NCBI GenBank assembly: GCA_030666865.1
Contig: DAOUWZ010000005.1
Span: forward strand, 1-54,360
DNA from: a bacterium
Lineage (GTDB): Bacteria; Patescibacteriota; Patescibacteriia; S139-126
Direction of reading: 5' to 3'
Length of the DNA stretch: 54,360 nucleotides
Position 1 is the first letter of the stretch; every line of letters starts with the position of its first letter. Below, piece by piece: positions 18,322 through 27,771 of this stretch. Under the pieces are notes generated by a model. It was given only the letters and a program-made list of their open reading frames with translations. It was not told where the DNA came from and made no database searches. The position numbers and the translations under genes are program-made.

Positions 18322-19653
18322 TTAATTAACTTTTTTAGCGGTTTTGCCTGTGTATTTTTCCCAGCGTTTTAGTATCACCTCAGTATAAATAGGGGACTTT
18401 TCCATTAAGAAACATCTTCTGCCTAGTTTAAGTGAAGCTATAAGCGTACTCCCCGAACCTCCAAATGGCTCTAGAACAATATCCCCTCGCTTGGTTAGAA
18501 CTTTTATGTAAGGAATAAGAAGCTCTAATGGCTTAGTGCCAAAGATAATGCCTTGACCAGAACTTTTTTTATCAGCGGCAATGTGTTCAATAAAATCAGT
18601 TGGACATATTGCTTTATTCTTTTTATAACCTTCCCAATGTGGGGAGCCAGAAGTGGCAAACAGAGCATTTTCATATTCATTTTGAAATAGCTCATCAGAT
18701 TCAGTTTCAAGATTTAATTCAACATTACCTTTAGTACCTACAATAGCAATGTCAGATTTGTTAAAGAACTTATATTTAGCTGCAAATCCTTGTACTCGGT
18801 TCGGGATATGCCAAATAATTGTATTCCTATAGCGCCAATGTTTTTCCAGCTCTTGCCAAAGGGCCTTTAAATTTTTTGGATTTTCATATATAATAATAGA
18901 GAAGTCGGGTTTTTGCACTTTAGCAACACTGTTCATCCATAATTCTGTAAAGTTATCAGGTAAAATATCTGTTTCTAAATATCTACGATTTTTCTTTACA
19001 CCAAATCCTTCAGTGACTCCGTCTTTATTTCTGGTTTTACCCTTTAAATAATCGAGTAAATATGGAGGATCAGTCAGGCACAGATCTGCCTTATGGTTTT
19101 CCATAAGCGATAACATATCAGCTTCTATGGTAGAGTCCCCGCATTTAACAAATGATCCATCAATTTCATAAATATTTCCTTTTTTGACTTTTATCTCAGT
19201 AATGTTTAGCTTTTCTAATTCCTTTTTTAAATCAAATTGTTCTGGTGTTGTATCTATTTCAAATATTTCATCCATTTCTTCATTAGAAAATCCAACATCA
19301 GTCAAAAGCACTTCATTAAAATCTTGTAAAAGAGATAAATCAAATTCTCCTAAATTCTTATTTAGCCTTAAGTTAAGTTCTTTTTCTCTTTCAATCTCAG
19401 GGATATTTACATAGACAACATCAACTTCTTTAAATCCCATTTCCTTCATCATCTCTAAACGGAAGTGTCCTCCAATCAAAAAATTCATTCTATCAGGATG
19501 ATTGTTACAGATGAGGGGGTCGACTTGTCCAAACCGTTCAAGACTCTGTTTTAAGTCTTCTGCTTGTTGTTTGTCCCACTTACGCGGATTATATTTACTT
19601 TTTTTGATTGCTGTAATGGCAATTTTTTTAATTTGTAAGTTGTTTTCTAACAT
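18322..19653 (-). CDS. DNA methyltransferase with ParB-like N-terminal domain
   Basis: YNPRKWDKQQAEDLKQSLERFGQVDPLICN; LTDPPYLLDY; EPFGGSGSTLIASLKLGRRCFLMEKSPIYTEVILKRWE. Confidence 0.9.
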   Translation of the reverse strand: MLENNLQIKKIAITAIKKSKYNPRKWDKQQAEDLKQSLERFGQVDPLICNNHPDRMNFLIGGHFRLEMMKEMGFKEVDVVYVNIPEIEREKELNLRLNKNLGEFDLSLLQDFNEVLLTDVGFSNEEMDEIFEIDTTPEQFDLKKELEKLNITEIKVKKGNIYEIDGSFVKCGDSTIEADMLSLMENHKADLCLTDPPYLLDYLKGKTRNKDGVTEGFGVKKNRRYLETDILPDNFTELWMNSVAKVQKPDFSIIIYENPKNLKALWQELEKHWRYRNTIIWHIPNRVQGFAAKYKFFNKSDIAIVGTKGNVELNLETESDELFQNEYENALFATSGSPHWEGYKKNKAICPTDFIEHIAADKKSSGQGIIFGTKPLELLIPYIKVLTKRGDIVLEPFGGSGSTLIASLKLGRRCFLMEKSPIYTEVILKRWEKYTGKTAKKVN

Positions 19654-20050
19654 ATAGTTGTTAAGTTAATTTTTAAGTAATAAAAAAATCTTAAGTTGTA
19701 GGCATACTAAACCCAGGTATCATTGGTTTTGGTATTTTTACAATTTAAGATCTCTTTGGGACTTATTTCCCTAAAAGCAGGGAACTAAGGTTTGGTTAAA
19801 AAAAAGAGGTGTAATGAAGGGGTTAATAATTAAATCACTCTTTATGTGTCTCTATGTATCATTGTTTGATGGTTGTTTTTAATTGTTAAGGAACTAATGA
19901 ATTAATTATAGATGGACTGAAAAATAAGTCAATATTATGCCACATAATATAAATAGTGTCAATACTGTAAATAAGTCATTATACTTTTTGGCTAAGATTA
20001 GCTTAAAAATAATAATGAATTTTTAAAACCTTTTAAATATTGGTTATTTT

Positions 20051-20334
20051 GACCTGTTGATAACTCTACTTCGCAAGGTCTGTGGTTAAGCTAGAATGGA
20101 CTAAAGGTCGAAATAAGGGTAAAATTACCTTACAAATTGAATATTCTGGTATAACCAGAGTGCCTAAACCTTATTTATAAGGCATGGCGCTGAAATCCAA
20201 CCATGGTAGAGAACTCCTCGTTCAAGTCTTCCATGGTTGGTCGTATTCCGAAAGGAATATGGGTGTCGCAAGATGCCAGACTTGGCGGGGAGCTTTGTGT
20301 ATTCAAAGTCAACCTGTTACCAAGGTTGGTTTTT
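20051..20334 (+). ncRNA. Candidate structured RNA (~285 nt), GNRA-capped hairpins and intrinsic terminator
   Basis: Hairpins at 20146-20158, 20169-20182, 20197-20240, 20244-20259 (GAAA loop), 20262-20277 (GCAA loop), 20293-20308; terminator 20310-20334. Confidence 0.65.
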
Positions 20335-20360
20335 TGTTTATAATTTATTTTAAAAATAAT

Positions 20361-20747
20361 ATGGAAAATAAAAAAGAAAATATTAGCAAGAAAAATATTA
20401 TTACTTTATTAGTCGTTATCATTATTATCTTGATAAGTGGATTCTTTGTATATCCAGAATATTCAAGATATAGATTTCAAAAAGAAATAGAGCATCAACA
20501 AGCAAGACAGGAGGCTTCAGAAAAGAGCATGCTTATAACAGAAATAGATTTATTGCAGATGGATCTCGGTGAGTTTGAATATACATCTGAAAGACAAAAA
20601 CAAATGAGTTTAGAAGAATTGAGAAATGCTAAACAAGAACTTGAATGGAAAATGGAATTTAATACTCTCAAAAGAAAATGTGGTGATGATTGTCCTGAGA
20701 ACTTAACCTGGGGTAATTTTCTTTTAAGTAAGGTACTTGCAGATTAA
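20361..20747 (+). CDS. Small membrane-anchored hypothetical protein
   Basis: Track ORF 20184 runs through the RNA candidate; ATG 20361 (MENKKENISKKNIITLLVVIIIILISGFFVYPEY) is more likely. Confidence 0.55.
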   Translation: MENKKENISKKNIITLLVVIIIILISGFFVYPEYSRYRFQKEIEHQQARQEASEKSMLITEIDLLQMDLGEFEYTSERQKQMSLEELRNAKQELEWKMEFNTLKRKCGDDCPENLTWGNFLLSKVLAD

Positions 20748-20756
20748 TTTTAAGAT

Positions 20757-21350
20757 ATGTATAAAAGAATTCCTGATAAAAAACTTATTGGAGAAGAGTT
20801 TTTTAAAAATACTAAAGATAAACATTTTTCAATATTAGAATTTTGGCAGTATGGTTTTTCCAATCTAAATTCAAATGTACTCAGAGGTGCATTGGCTGAA
20901 TTTCTAGTTGAAAATGCTTTAAAAGATAAAAATGATATTTTCGTTCGCAATCCTTGGGGTGATTATGATGTTGAAACAAAAGATAATAAAAAAATTGAAG
21001 TGAAATGTAGTTCTTATATTCAAGATTGGGATCAAAATAAATTAAGCACAATACTTTTTTCAGGACTCAAAGCAAAAGAAATTTATTGGTCAGAAGCTGT
21101 GAAAAAGAAAAGTGATTTAAAAAAGAAAGATTATAAAGCAGATATTTATATTTTAGCCTTATTGGATCATCAAGAATCCGAAACCCTTGATATATTGGAT
21201 ATTGACCAATGGAGTTTTTATGTTTTAACAAAAGATAGAATAAAAGAAATAACCAAAGATGGTAAGTCTATATCATTATCTAAACTTAACAAAAACAATA
21301 TTAAGCCTTATCATTTTAATCAATTGGCTAGTATAGTAACTAATATTTGA
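20757..21350 (+). CDS. Putative PD-(D/E)XK restriction endonuclease-like protein
   Basis: RGALAEFLVENALKDKNDIFVRNPWGDYDVETKDNKKIEVKCSSYIQ. Confidence 0.6.
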   Translation: MYKRIPDKKLIGEEFFKNTKDKHFSILEFWQYGFSNLNSNVLRGALAEFLVENALKDKNDIFVRNPWGDYDVETKDNKKIEVKCSSYIQDWDQNKLSTILFSGLKAKEIYWSEAVKKKSDLKKKDYKADIYILALLDHQESETLDILDIDQWSFYVLTKDRIKEITKDGKSISLSKLNKNNIKPYHFNQLASIVTNI

Positions 21351-21468
21351 TATGCCAGAGTTATATTTTAATAAAATGTCTAACATAAGCCATAAATGAT
21401 TGATTTATGGCTTGTTTTGTGGGAGAATAGAATTATTAGAATGTTAGTGTACAGGTAATAAAATAATT

Positions 21469-23994
21469 ATGGTAAATTTCAAAGAAGCACAAGCACGAAT
21501 AAAGATAGACGAATTACTCAAACAAGCTGGTTGGAGATTTTTTGATAATGAGAATGATTCAGCGAATATTCAACTTGAGCCTGGGGTTAAACTTACAAAA
21601 ATAGTACTAGATGCTCTTGGAAACGATTTTGAAAAAGAAGTAAAAGGTTATGTTGATTATTCACTACTCGATGATGACGGAGATCCTATTATTGTGATTG
21701 AAGCCAAAAAAGAGTCAATTCATCCACTGGAAGCTAAAGAGCAAGCACGAAAATACGCAAATGTACAAAGATGTCGTTTTGTAATTCTAACAAATGGTAA
21801 TACTCATTATTTTTGGGATATAGAACATGGTAATCCTCAAATTATAACGGACTTTCCCACGCTCGAATCTTTATATCACCGTAAAAAGTTCAAGCCAGAT
21901 ATGAATGCTCTTGCAGACGAATATGTGGATGATGGTTATATTGCACGAATCAAAGATGAAAATTATTTTGATGATCCAAGATATCAAGATGAAAACACAC
22001 GAACAACATACCTAAAAGATAAAGGTCTTATAATTTTGCGACCGTTTCAGCTTGATGCTATCCATAAACTACAAAGTGCCGCTAAAAATGGACAAGAAAG
22101 ATATTTGTTCGAGATGGCAACAGGGACAGGAAAAACATTAACAACTGCCGCAGTTGCACGCCTATTTTTACGCACAGGAAATGCACGAAGGATTCTCTTT
22201 TTAGTAGATAGAATCGAACTTGAAAATCAAGCAGAGAAAGCACTAAAAAAAGTACTTGGTGACGACTATATAATTAAAACCTTCAAACAAAATAGAGACA
22301 GCTGGAAAAGTGCTCAAATAGTAGTTAGTACAGTACAATCATTGCTTGCTGGTGATAAATATCGTAAAGAATTTTCACCAACAGACTTTGAGTTGGTTAT
22401 TTCTGATGAAGCTCATCGTTCGCTTGGGGGTAACTCGCGCTCTGTATTTGAGTATTTCAACGGTTATAAATTAGGACTTACGGCAACGCCTAAAGATTAT
22501 TTAAAGAATGTTGAGGATAAAGACGATCCGCGCACATCTGAACGTCGTGAGTTGTTAGATACATACAGAACTTTTGGATGTGAATCAGGAGTGCCGACAT
22601 TTCGTTACAATCTATCACAAGGAGCAAAAGACGGTTATCTCGTTCAGCCAAAAGTTTTTGATGCACGTACACAAATTACAACACAATTGTTATCTGATGA
22701 GGGCTATGCAGTACTTGCGGCAAATGAAGATGGTGATGAAGTTGAAGAAACATTTACACATCGAGATTATGAGAGAAAATTTTATAATACAGAAACAAAT
22801 ATTGCATTTTGCAAGACACTTATAGATCATTGTGTAACAGATCCGATTACACAAGAAATCGGCAAAACTTTAGTATTTTGTGTTAGCCAAAAACATGCAC
22901 GTAAAATTACAGAAATTCTTAATTTGATGGCTGATAAAAAATACCCTGGCAAATACAATTCTGATTTTGCTGTGCAAGTCACATCAACCATCAAAGATGC
23001 TCAAGATAAAACAGTAAGATTTGCAAATGATAATCTCAGTGGTAACTCTAAATTTAAAGAGGGCTACAAAACTAGCAAGACGAGAGTTTGTGTAACTGTT
23101 GGCATGATGACAACAGGATATGATGCTCCCAATATCTTAAACTTAGCACTAATGCGTCCAATTTTTTCTCCATCAGATTTTGTGCAGATGAAAGGTCGAG
23201 GGACGCGCAGACATACATTTTCATATGGTGATGATAAATATGAAAAAGAGAATTTCTACCTTTTTGATTTCTTTGGCAACTACGAATATTTTGAAGAGAA
23301 GTTTGACTATGACGAGGTGCTTAAATTGCCAGCATTGCAACATACTGAAACAAATACAGATGATCAAGAAATTAAGAAGAAAATTGAATCTCTAGATTTG
23401 GATCAATTAGATGCGATAAAGCAAATAGATAAAACTGAAGTCGGAGAGGAAGGAATGGTTATAGACAGAGAGCTATATCATGAGACTTTTGAGAAAATCA
23501 TAAAAGAAGATGGTGAGCTTCAAGATATTTATACTCAAAATGGTATAGATGGAGTTAAAGAATATGTAATGTCAGAAATCCTCAATAAACCAAAAGAGTA
23601 CTTTACACCAGAAAAGCTTCGCGAGTCTATAACATCAGATAGATGGATAAGTTTTAAGGAAATCTTACAAAAAGCATTTGGAGAAATTGATACATTTAAA
23701 AACTTAGATGAAAAAACAGAAGAAGAATTTAAGAAGTTCCAAGATATTGAGGAGTTGGATGCAAATGTTGTCCCAGAGGCGCGATGGTTCTTCTCTGCGT
23801 ATTTGCAAGATAAAGATTTGCGCGGAGTTATAGAAAGTGAGCAGTTTGGCAGATTACCAGCAATGGCAGGAGTAGATTTTGACGCTTTCAAAAAATTAGC
23901 AGAAACAAAACGCAATGGTGGTTCGTATGCACAATACATACCAATATACATACATGATTATGTAGACAATCTAAAAACTTTTGAACAAGTATAA
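21469..23994 (+). CDS. hsdR: Type I restriction enzyme R subunit (EcoEI-like)
   Basis: DPIIVIEAKKES nuclease motif, EMATGTGKTLTTAAV, ISDEAHRS, LTATP. Confidence 0.93.
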   Translation: MVNFKEAQARIKIDELLKQAGWRFFDNENDSANIQLEPGVKLTKIVLDALGNDFEKEVKGYVDYSLLDDDGDPIIVIEAKKESIHPLEAKEQARKYANVQRCRFVILTNGNTHYFWDIEHGNPQIITDFPTLESLYHRKKFKPDMNALADEYVDDGYIARIKDENYFDDPRYQDENTRTTYLKDKGLIILRPFQLDAIHKLQSAAKNGQERYLFEMATGTGKTLTTAAVARLFLRTGNARRILFLVDRIELENQAEKALKKVLGDDYIIKTFKQNRDSWKSAQIVVSTVQSLLAGDKYRKEFSPTDFELVISDEAHRSLGGNSRSVFEYFNGYKLGLTATPKDYLKNVEDKDDPRTSERRELLDTYRTFGCESGVPTFRYNLSQGAKDGYLVQPKVFDARTQITTQLLSDEGYAVLAANEDGDEVEETFTHRDYERKFYNTETNIAFCKTLIDHCVTDPITQEIGKTLVFCVSQKHARKITEILNLMADKKYPGKYNSDFAVQVTSTIKDAQDKTVRFANDNLSGNSKFKEGYKTSKTRVCVTVGMMTTGYDAPNILNLALMRPIFSPSDFVQMKGRGTRRHTFSYGDDKYEKENFYLFDFFGNYEYFEEKFDYDEVLKLPALQHTETNTDDQEIKKKIESLDLDQLDAIKQIDKTEVGEEGMVIDRELYHETFEKIIKEDGELQDIYTQNGIDGVKEYVMSEILNKPKEYFTPEKLRESITSDRWISFKEILQKAFGEIDTFKNLDEKTEEEFKKFQDIEELDANVVPEARWFFSAYLQDKDLRGVIESEQFGRLPAMAGVDFDAFKKLAETKRNGGSYAQYIPIYIHDYVDNLKTFEQV

Positions 23995-24005
23995 TAAAAT
24001 ATTTC

Positions 24006-26723
24006 ATGCTTACATCAGAAACAAAACAAAGAATCAGCTCCCTGCGACAAATTCTTGTCGGCAAAGTACCTAATCCAACAGAACAAGTGGATCAAATCAC
24101 CAATGCGCTGATTTATAAATACATGGACGACATGGACCAGCAGGCAATCTCACTTGGCGGTAAGGCTGGTTTTTTTGTTGGTAAATATGAGAAATATGCA
24201 TGGAAAAACTTAATGGACACCAAAATTGGTGCGCAAGATAGAATGAATGTGTACACAGAAGCGCTTGAAAGTATGGGAACAAATAAAAATCTCTCTCCAG
24301 TGTTTCGTGATATCTTAAAAGGTGCTTTTCTGCCATATCGTTCACCAGAAACTTTAAATTTATTTTTACATGAGATAGATAGTTTTTCATACAGTCATAG
24401 CGAGGAATTAGGTAATGCATTTGAATACTTGCTTTCAATTATGGGATCACAAGGTGATGCTGGTATGTTCCGTACACCGCGCCACATTATTAATTTTATT
24501 GTAAAAGTTGTGAACCCGACAAAAGACGATACAGTGCTTGATCCAGCATGTGGTACGGCTGGTTTTCTTATATCTGCTTATAAACATATCAAAGGAGAGC
24601 ATGACGGCATAGATAACAAAACAGGTAAAAAGACAGATAAAGAAAAAACACTCACACCAGCACAAGTTAAAAAGATTCATAAAAACTTTTCTGGTTACGA
24701 TATCTCGCCAAGTATGACGAAGTTATCCCGTGCAAATATGTTTTTACACCAATTCCCAGATCCTCAAATTTACGAATACGATACATTAAGTTCAGAAGAA
24801 AGATGGAACGATAACTTTGATGTTATCCTTGCGAATCCTCCATTTATGAGTCCAAAAGGCGGAATTGTGCCGCACAGCAGATTTAGTATAAAAGCCAATC
24901 GCTCTGAGGTGCTTTTTGTGGACTATATTCTTGAGCACCTTAAACCAAAAGGGCGTGCTGGAATTATTGTACCCGAGGGGGTTGTTTTCCAATCTGGTAA
25001 TGCATATAAACAACTCCGCAAGGCACTCGTTGAGGATGGGCTTTGGGCCGTTGTGAGTTTGCCACAGGGCGTCTTCAATCCATATGCTGGGGTAAAAACC
25101 TCTATTTTACTTTTTGATAATAATGTCACCAAACAATCAGACGAAGTTTTGTTTGTGAAAATTGAGAATGACGGTTTTGACTTGGGTGCGCAACGCAGAT
25201 CGATTGAACAAAATGATTTGCCAAAAGCATTAGAGTTAATGAATAAATATAAAGAAAGTCTAAATAATAAGGATGTTTATTTGACTAGGCGAGATGTTAC
25301 GGAAAATGGCATTTTAATAGTTTCCAAAAAAGAGATTTTTGAAAACGATGACTACAATCTGAGTATTGATAGATATAAAAAAGATCCATTAGAGTATCTG
25401 AAAAATATTGTAAATATAAAAGAAAAAGAAATTCAGAAAAGTTTACAACCAGTTTTGGATTCAGTAAGTAGCTTTGTAAAATCTTCTGCTTTTTTACAAA
25501 TCCAAGATAATTTCAAAAAGATGGTTGAACAATATCAGAAAATATTAGAAGACGGTAAAATCAAAAAGATTATGGAAATACAAAAGAAGATCATCAAAGA
25601 AATAAAAGAACGCCAAAAATGGCCGATGGTGGAGTTGGGAGATGTTGCAACATTAATGACTGGAGGGACGCCAAAATCAACAAAAGAAGAGTATTATGGT
25701 GGTGATGTTAAATGGTTGGTGTCGGGCGATATTCATAAAGGGGAGGTTTTTGACTGTGATGGTCGTATAACAAACTTGGCGTTGCGTGAATCAAATACGA
25801 AGTTATTGCCAATTAACTCCGTACTAATTGCACTCAATGGGCAAGGCAAAACACGTGGAAGTGTTGCAATTTTGCGAGTGAAAGCAGCGTGTAATCAATC
25901 CCTTGTTTCAATAGAACCACAAAAAGAAAAATTGTTGCCAGAATTTCTTTTGTACGCACTAAGAAATATGTACCAAGAAATAAGGGGTATGACAGGTGAT
26001 AATCAGCGTAGTGGGCTAAACATGCCAATAATTCGCTCAATCAAGATTCCACTCCCCCCACTTGAAATCCAAAAACAAATCGTTGCAGAAATTGATGGGT
26101 ATCAAAAAGTTATTGATGGAGCAAAGCAGGTAGTAGAAAATTGGAAGCCAAATATAAAAAATGATCCAGATTGGAAAGTAGTTAAGCTAGAAAAAGTTTG
26201 TAAGTACGCAGGAGGGACACAGCCGCCAAAATCAACGTTCATTTATGAGTCGAAGGATGATTATATTCGTCTTCTTCAAATAAGAGACTATAAAAATGAC
26301 AATAATATTGTATATATACCTAAAAAAGAGAGGCATAAAATGTGTACCGAACAAGACATAATGATTGGAAGATACGGTCCACCAGTATTTCAAATACTAA
26401 AAGGAAAAGCCGGGGCGTACAATGTGGCTCTTATGAAGTGTTTACCAGATGAGTCTAAAATTACTAATGATTGGCTTTACTATTTCCTTTTATCTGAACG
26501 TGTACAGACAAAAATTATTGCCTTGTCTGAAAGAGTTAGGCAAGCTGGTGTCAGACCCGCTGATTTAGATAATTTAGATGTTGCTTTACCAACACTAGAT
26601 GTTCAAGTTCAAGTCGTAGATAAAATTAAAGAAGAGCAGAAAATGGTTGACCAGAACAAAAAATTGATTGGAATATTTGAGCAGAAAATCAAACAAAAAA
26701 TTAGCGAAGTTTGGGGGAAATAA
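24006..26723 (+). CDS. Type I restriction-modification HsdM-HsdS fusion
   Basis: N-terminal DPACGTAGFLISAYKHIKG and ILANPPF; C-terminal two TRD-like halves (MVELGDVATLMTGGTPKSTKEEYYGGDVKWLVSGDI; WKVVKLEKVCKYAGGTQPPKS). Confidence 0.9.
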   Translation: MLTSETKQRISSLRQILVGKVPNPTEQVDQITNALIYKYMDDMDQQAISLGGKAGFFVGKYEKYAWKNLMDTKIGAQDRMNVYTEALESMGTNKNLSPVFRDILKGAFLPYRSPETLNLFLHEIDSFSYSHSEELGNAFEYLLSIMGSQGDAGMFRTPRHIINFIVKVVNPTKDDTVLDPACGTAGFLISAYKHIKGEHDGIDNKTGKKTDKEKTLTPAQVKKIHKNFSGYDISPSMTKLSRANMFLHQFPDPQIYEYDTLSSEERWNDNFDVILANPPFMSPKGGIVPHSRFSIKANRSEVLFVDYILEHLKPKGRAGIIVPEGVVFQSGNAYKQLRKALVEDGLWAVVSLPQGVFNPYAGVKTSILLFDNNVTKQSDEVLFVKIENDGFDLGAQRRSIEQNDLPKALELMNKYKESLNNKDVYLTRRDVTENGILIVSKKEIFENDDYNLSIDRYKKDPLEYLKNIVNIKEKEIQKSLQPVLDSVSSFVKSSAFLQIQDNFKKMVEQYQKILEDGKIKKIMEIQKKIIKEIKERQKWPMVELGDVATLMTGGTPKSTKEEYYGGDVKWLVSGDIHKGEVFDCDGRITNLALRESNTKLLPINSVLIALNGQGKTRGSVAILRVKAACNQSLVSIEPQKEKLLPEFLLYALRNMYQEIRGMTGDNQRSGLNMPIIRSIKIPLPPLEIQKQIVAEIDGYQKVIDGAKQVVENWKPNIKNDPDWKVVKLEKVCKYAGGTQPPKSTFIYESKDDYIRLLQIRDYKNDNNIVYIPKKERHKMCTEQDIMIGRYGPPVFQILKGKAGAYNVALMKCLPDESKITNDWLYYFLLSERVQTKIIALSERVRQAGVRPADLDNLDVALPTLDVQVQVVDKIKEEQKMVDQNKKLIGIFEQKIKQKISEVWGK

Positions 26724-26735
26724 TTATTATGAGCT

Positions 26736-27770
26736 ATGAACCAAAATCTTGCAGAAAAAATAGAAAATCTTTGTTTGTATGTTTGTAATGCAAAAAAGTT
26801 TGGCTACGAGCAGAAGTTAAAAAAGGCTACAGAACATGAGCTTTACGACGCTGCGATTATTTACGCATGGAGCATTTTCATGCTTTTCATTTTTGAGAAA
26901 GTTTGGCAACTACGAGAGATTGAAAGATGTGAAGACGGAGACAGTTTTCTCACTGATGGAATTTTTCTGCAGCTGATAAACAAAGGAAAGCCGAGCGACA
27001 AACCAGCAGACTACTTTGATGGTAGTTTATTTTCACTCAATAAGCTGCAGGAAAATAATCAAGGAGAGGATAAAATAATAGGTAAATTGAAAGACGTTTT
27101 CAGGGGTGTAGATCAACAGTTTTTTAAAGAGGCTCAACAGATACTACAAAAAAGACATACTTCCGCACATGTTAATTCAGTAAATTTGTCTATTGATGAA
27201 TTAAATTATGTACTCGGAAAACTTATTGGCATAGCACAGGAAATACAAAATGATCACGAAAGGAAAATGCCAAAAGTATTTGAGTATTTAGATACTGTAA
27301 ATGAGTGGCACTTATCGGAATTTGATATGGTAAAAGTCCATGAGTTATTTGACCAAGACCAAACAGACGATATTTGTAAATACAGAAGTGTAACAAGATT
27401 GGTAAAAATACAAGATTTTTCTAGTGCCTCCGTTGATGAGATTAAAGAGCGGGCTATAAAGTATTTTTTAAAATCGTATAGTTATCAATCCGCATATGAT
27501 AATGGTGTGGAAATGATACTGCCCATTTTGCAATTTCTAGATGAAGATGATATAAAGCAAATTCTTACTGGAGTTTTTGAGAATGTACGAAATCAAATTT
27601 TAGATGCACGAAAAATTGAAGATATTTTTTGGGAGCTTTATCAACTTTCATCAAATAGCTTCCCTGATTTGCAGAGCAATTGGGAAGAGTTTATAAATAA
27701 GTTAGAGGCTGAAGAATGCACAGGCAATTTCCCAAAATTAATACCAGAGATAAAAAAAACTGAAGAATAA
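26736..27770 (+). CDS. Uncharacterised protein in the type I R-M operon, possibly HEPN-like
   Basis: Starts 13 bp after hsdMS; ILQKRHTSAHV motif. Confidence 0.55.
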   Translation: MNQNLAEKIENLCLYVCNAKKFGYEQKLKKATEHELYDAAIIYAWSIFMLFIFEKVWQLREIERCEDGDSFLTDGIFLQLINKGKPSDKPADYFDGSLFSLNKLQENNQGEDKIIGKLKDVFRGVDQQFFKEAQQILQKRHTSAHVNSVNLSIDELNYVLGKLIGIAQEIQNDHERKMPKVFEYLDTVNEWHLSEFDMVKVHELFDQDQTDDICKYRSVTRLVKIQDFSSASVDEIKERAIKYFLKSYSYQSAYDNGVEMILPILQFLDEDDIKQILTGVFENVRNQILDARKIEDIFWELYQLSSNSFPDLQSNWEEFINKLEAEECTGNFPKLIPEIKKTEE

Positions 27771-27771
27771 A

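Noticed and set aside
16367-20340. IS607/TnpB-type transposon with omega RNA
   Set aside because: Recombinase has the longer domain layout with zinc ribbon and there is no TnpB/RuvC-like ORF nearby.
20184-20360. N-terminal 59 aa of the 187-aa ORF
   Set aside because: Overlaps hairpins and a terminator of the RNA candidate; a better start with an adjacent TM segment exists at 20361.
22490-25132. Several antisense ORFs in hsdR and hsdMS
   Set aside because: Overlap well-supported coding sequence, no domains.
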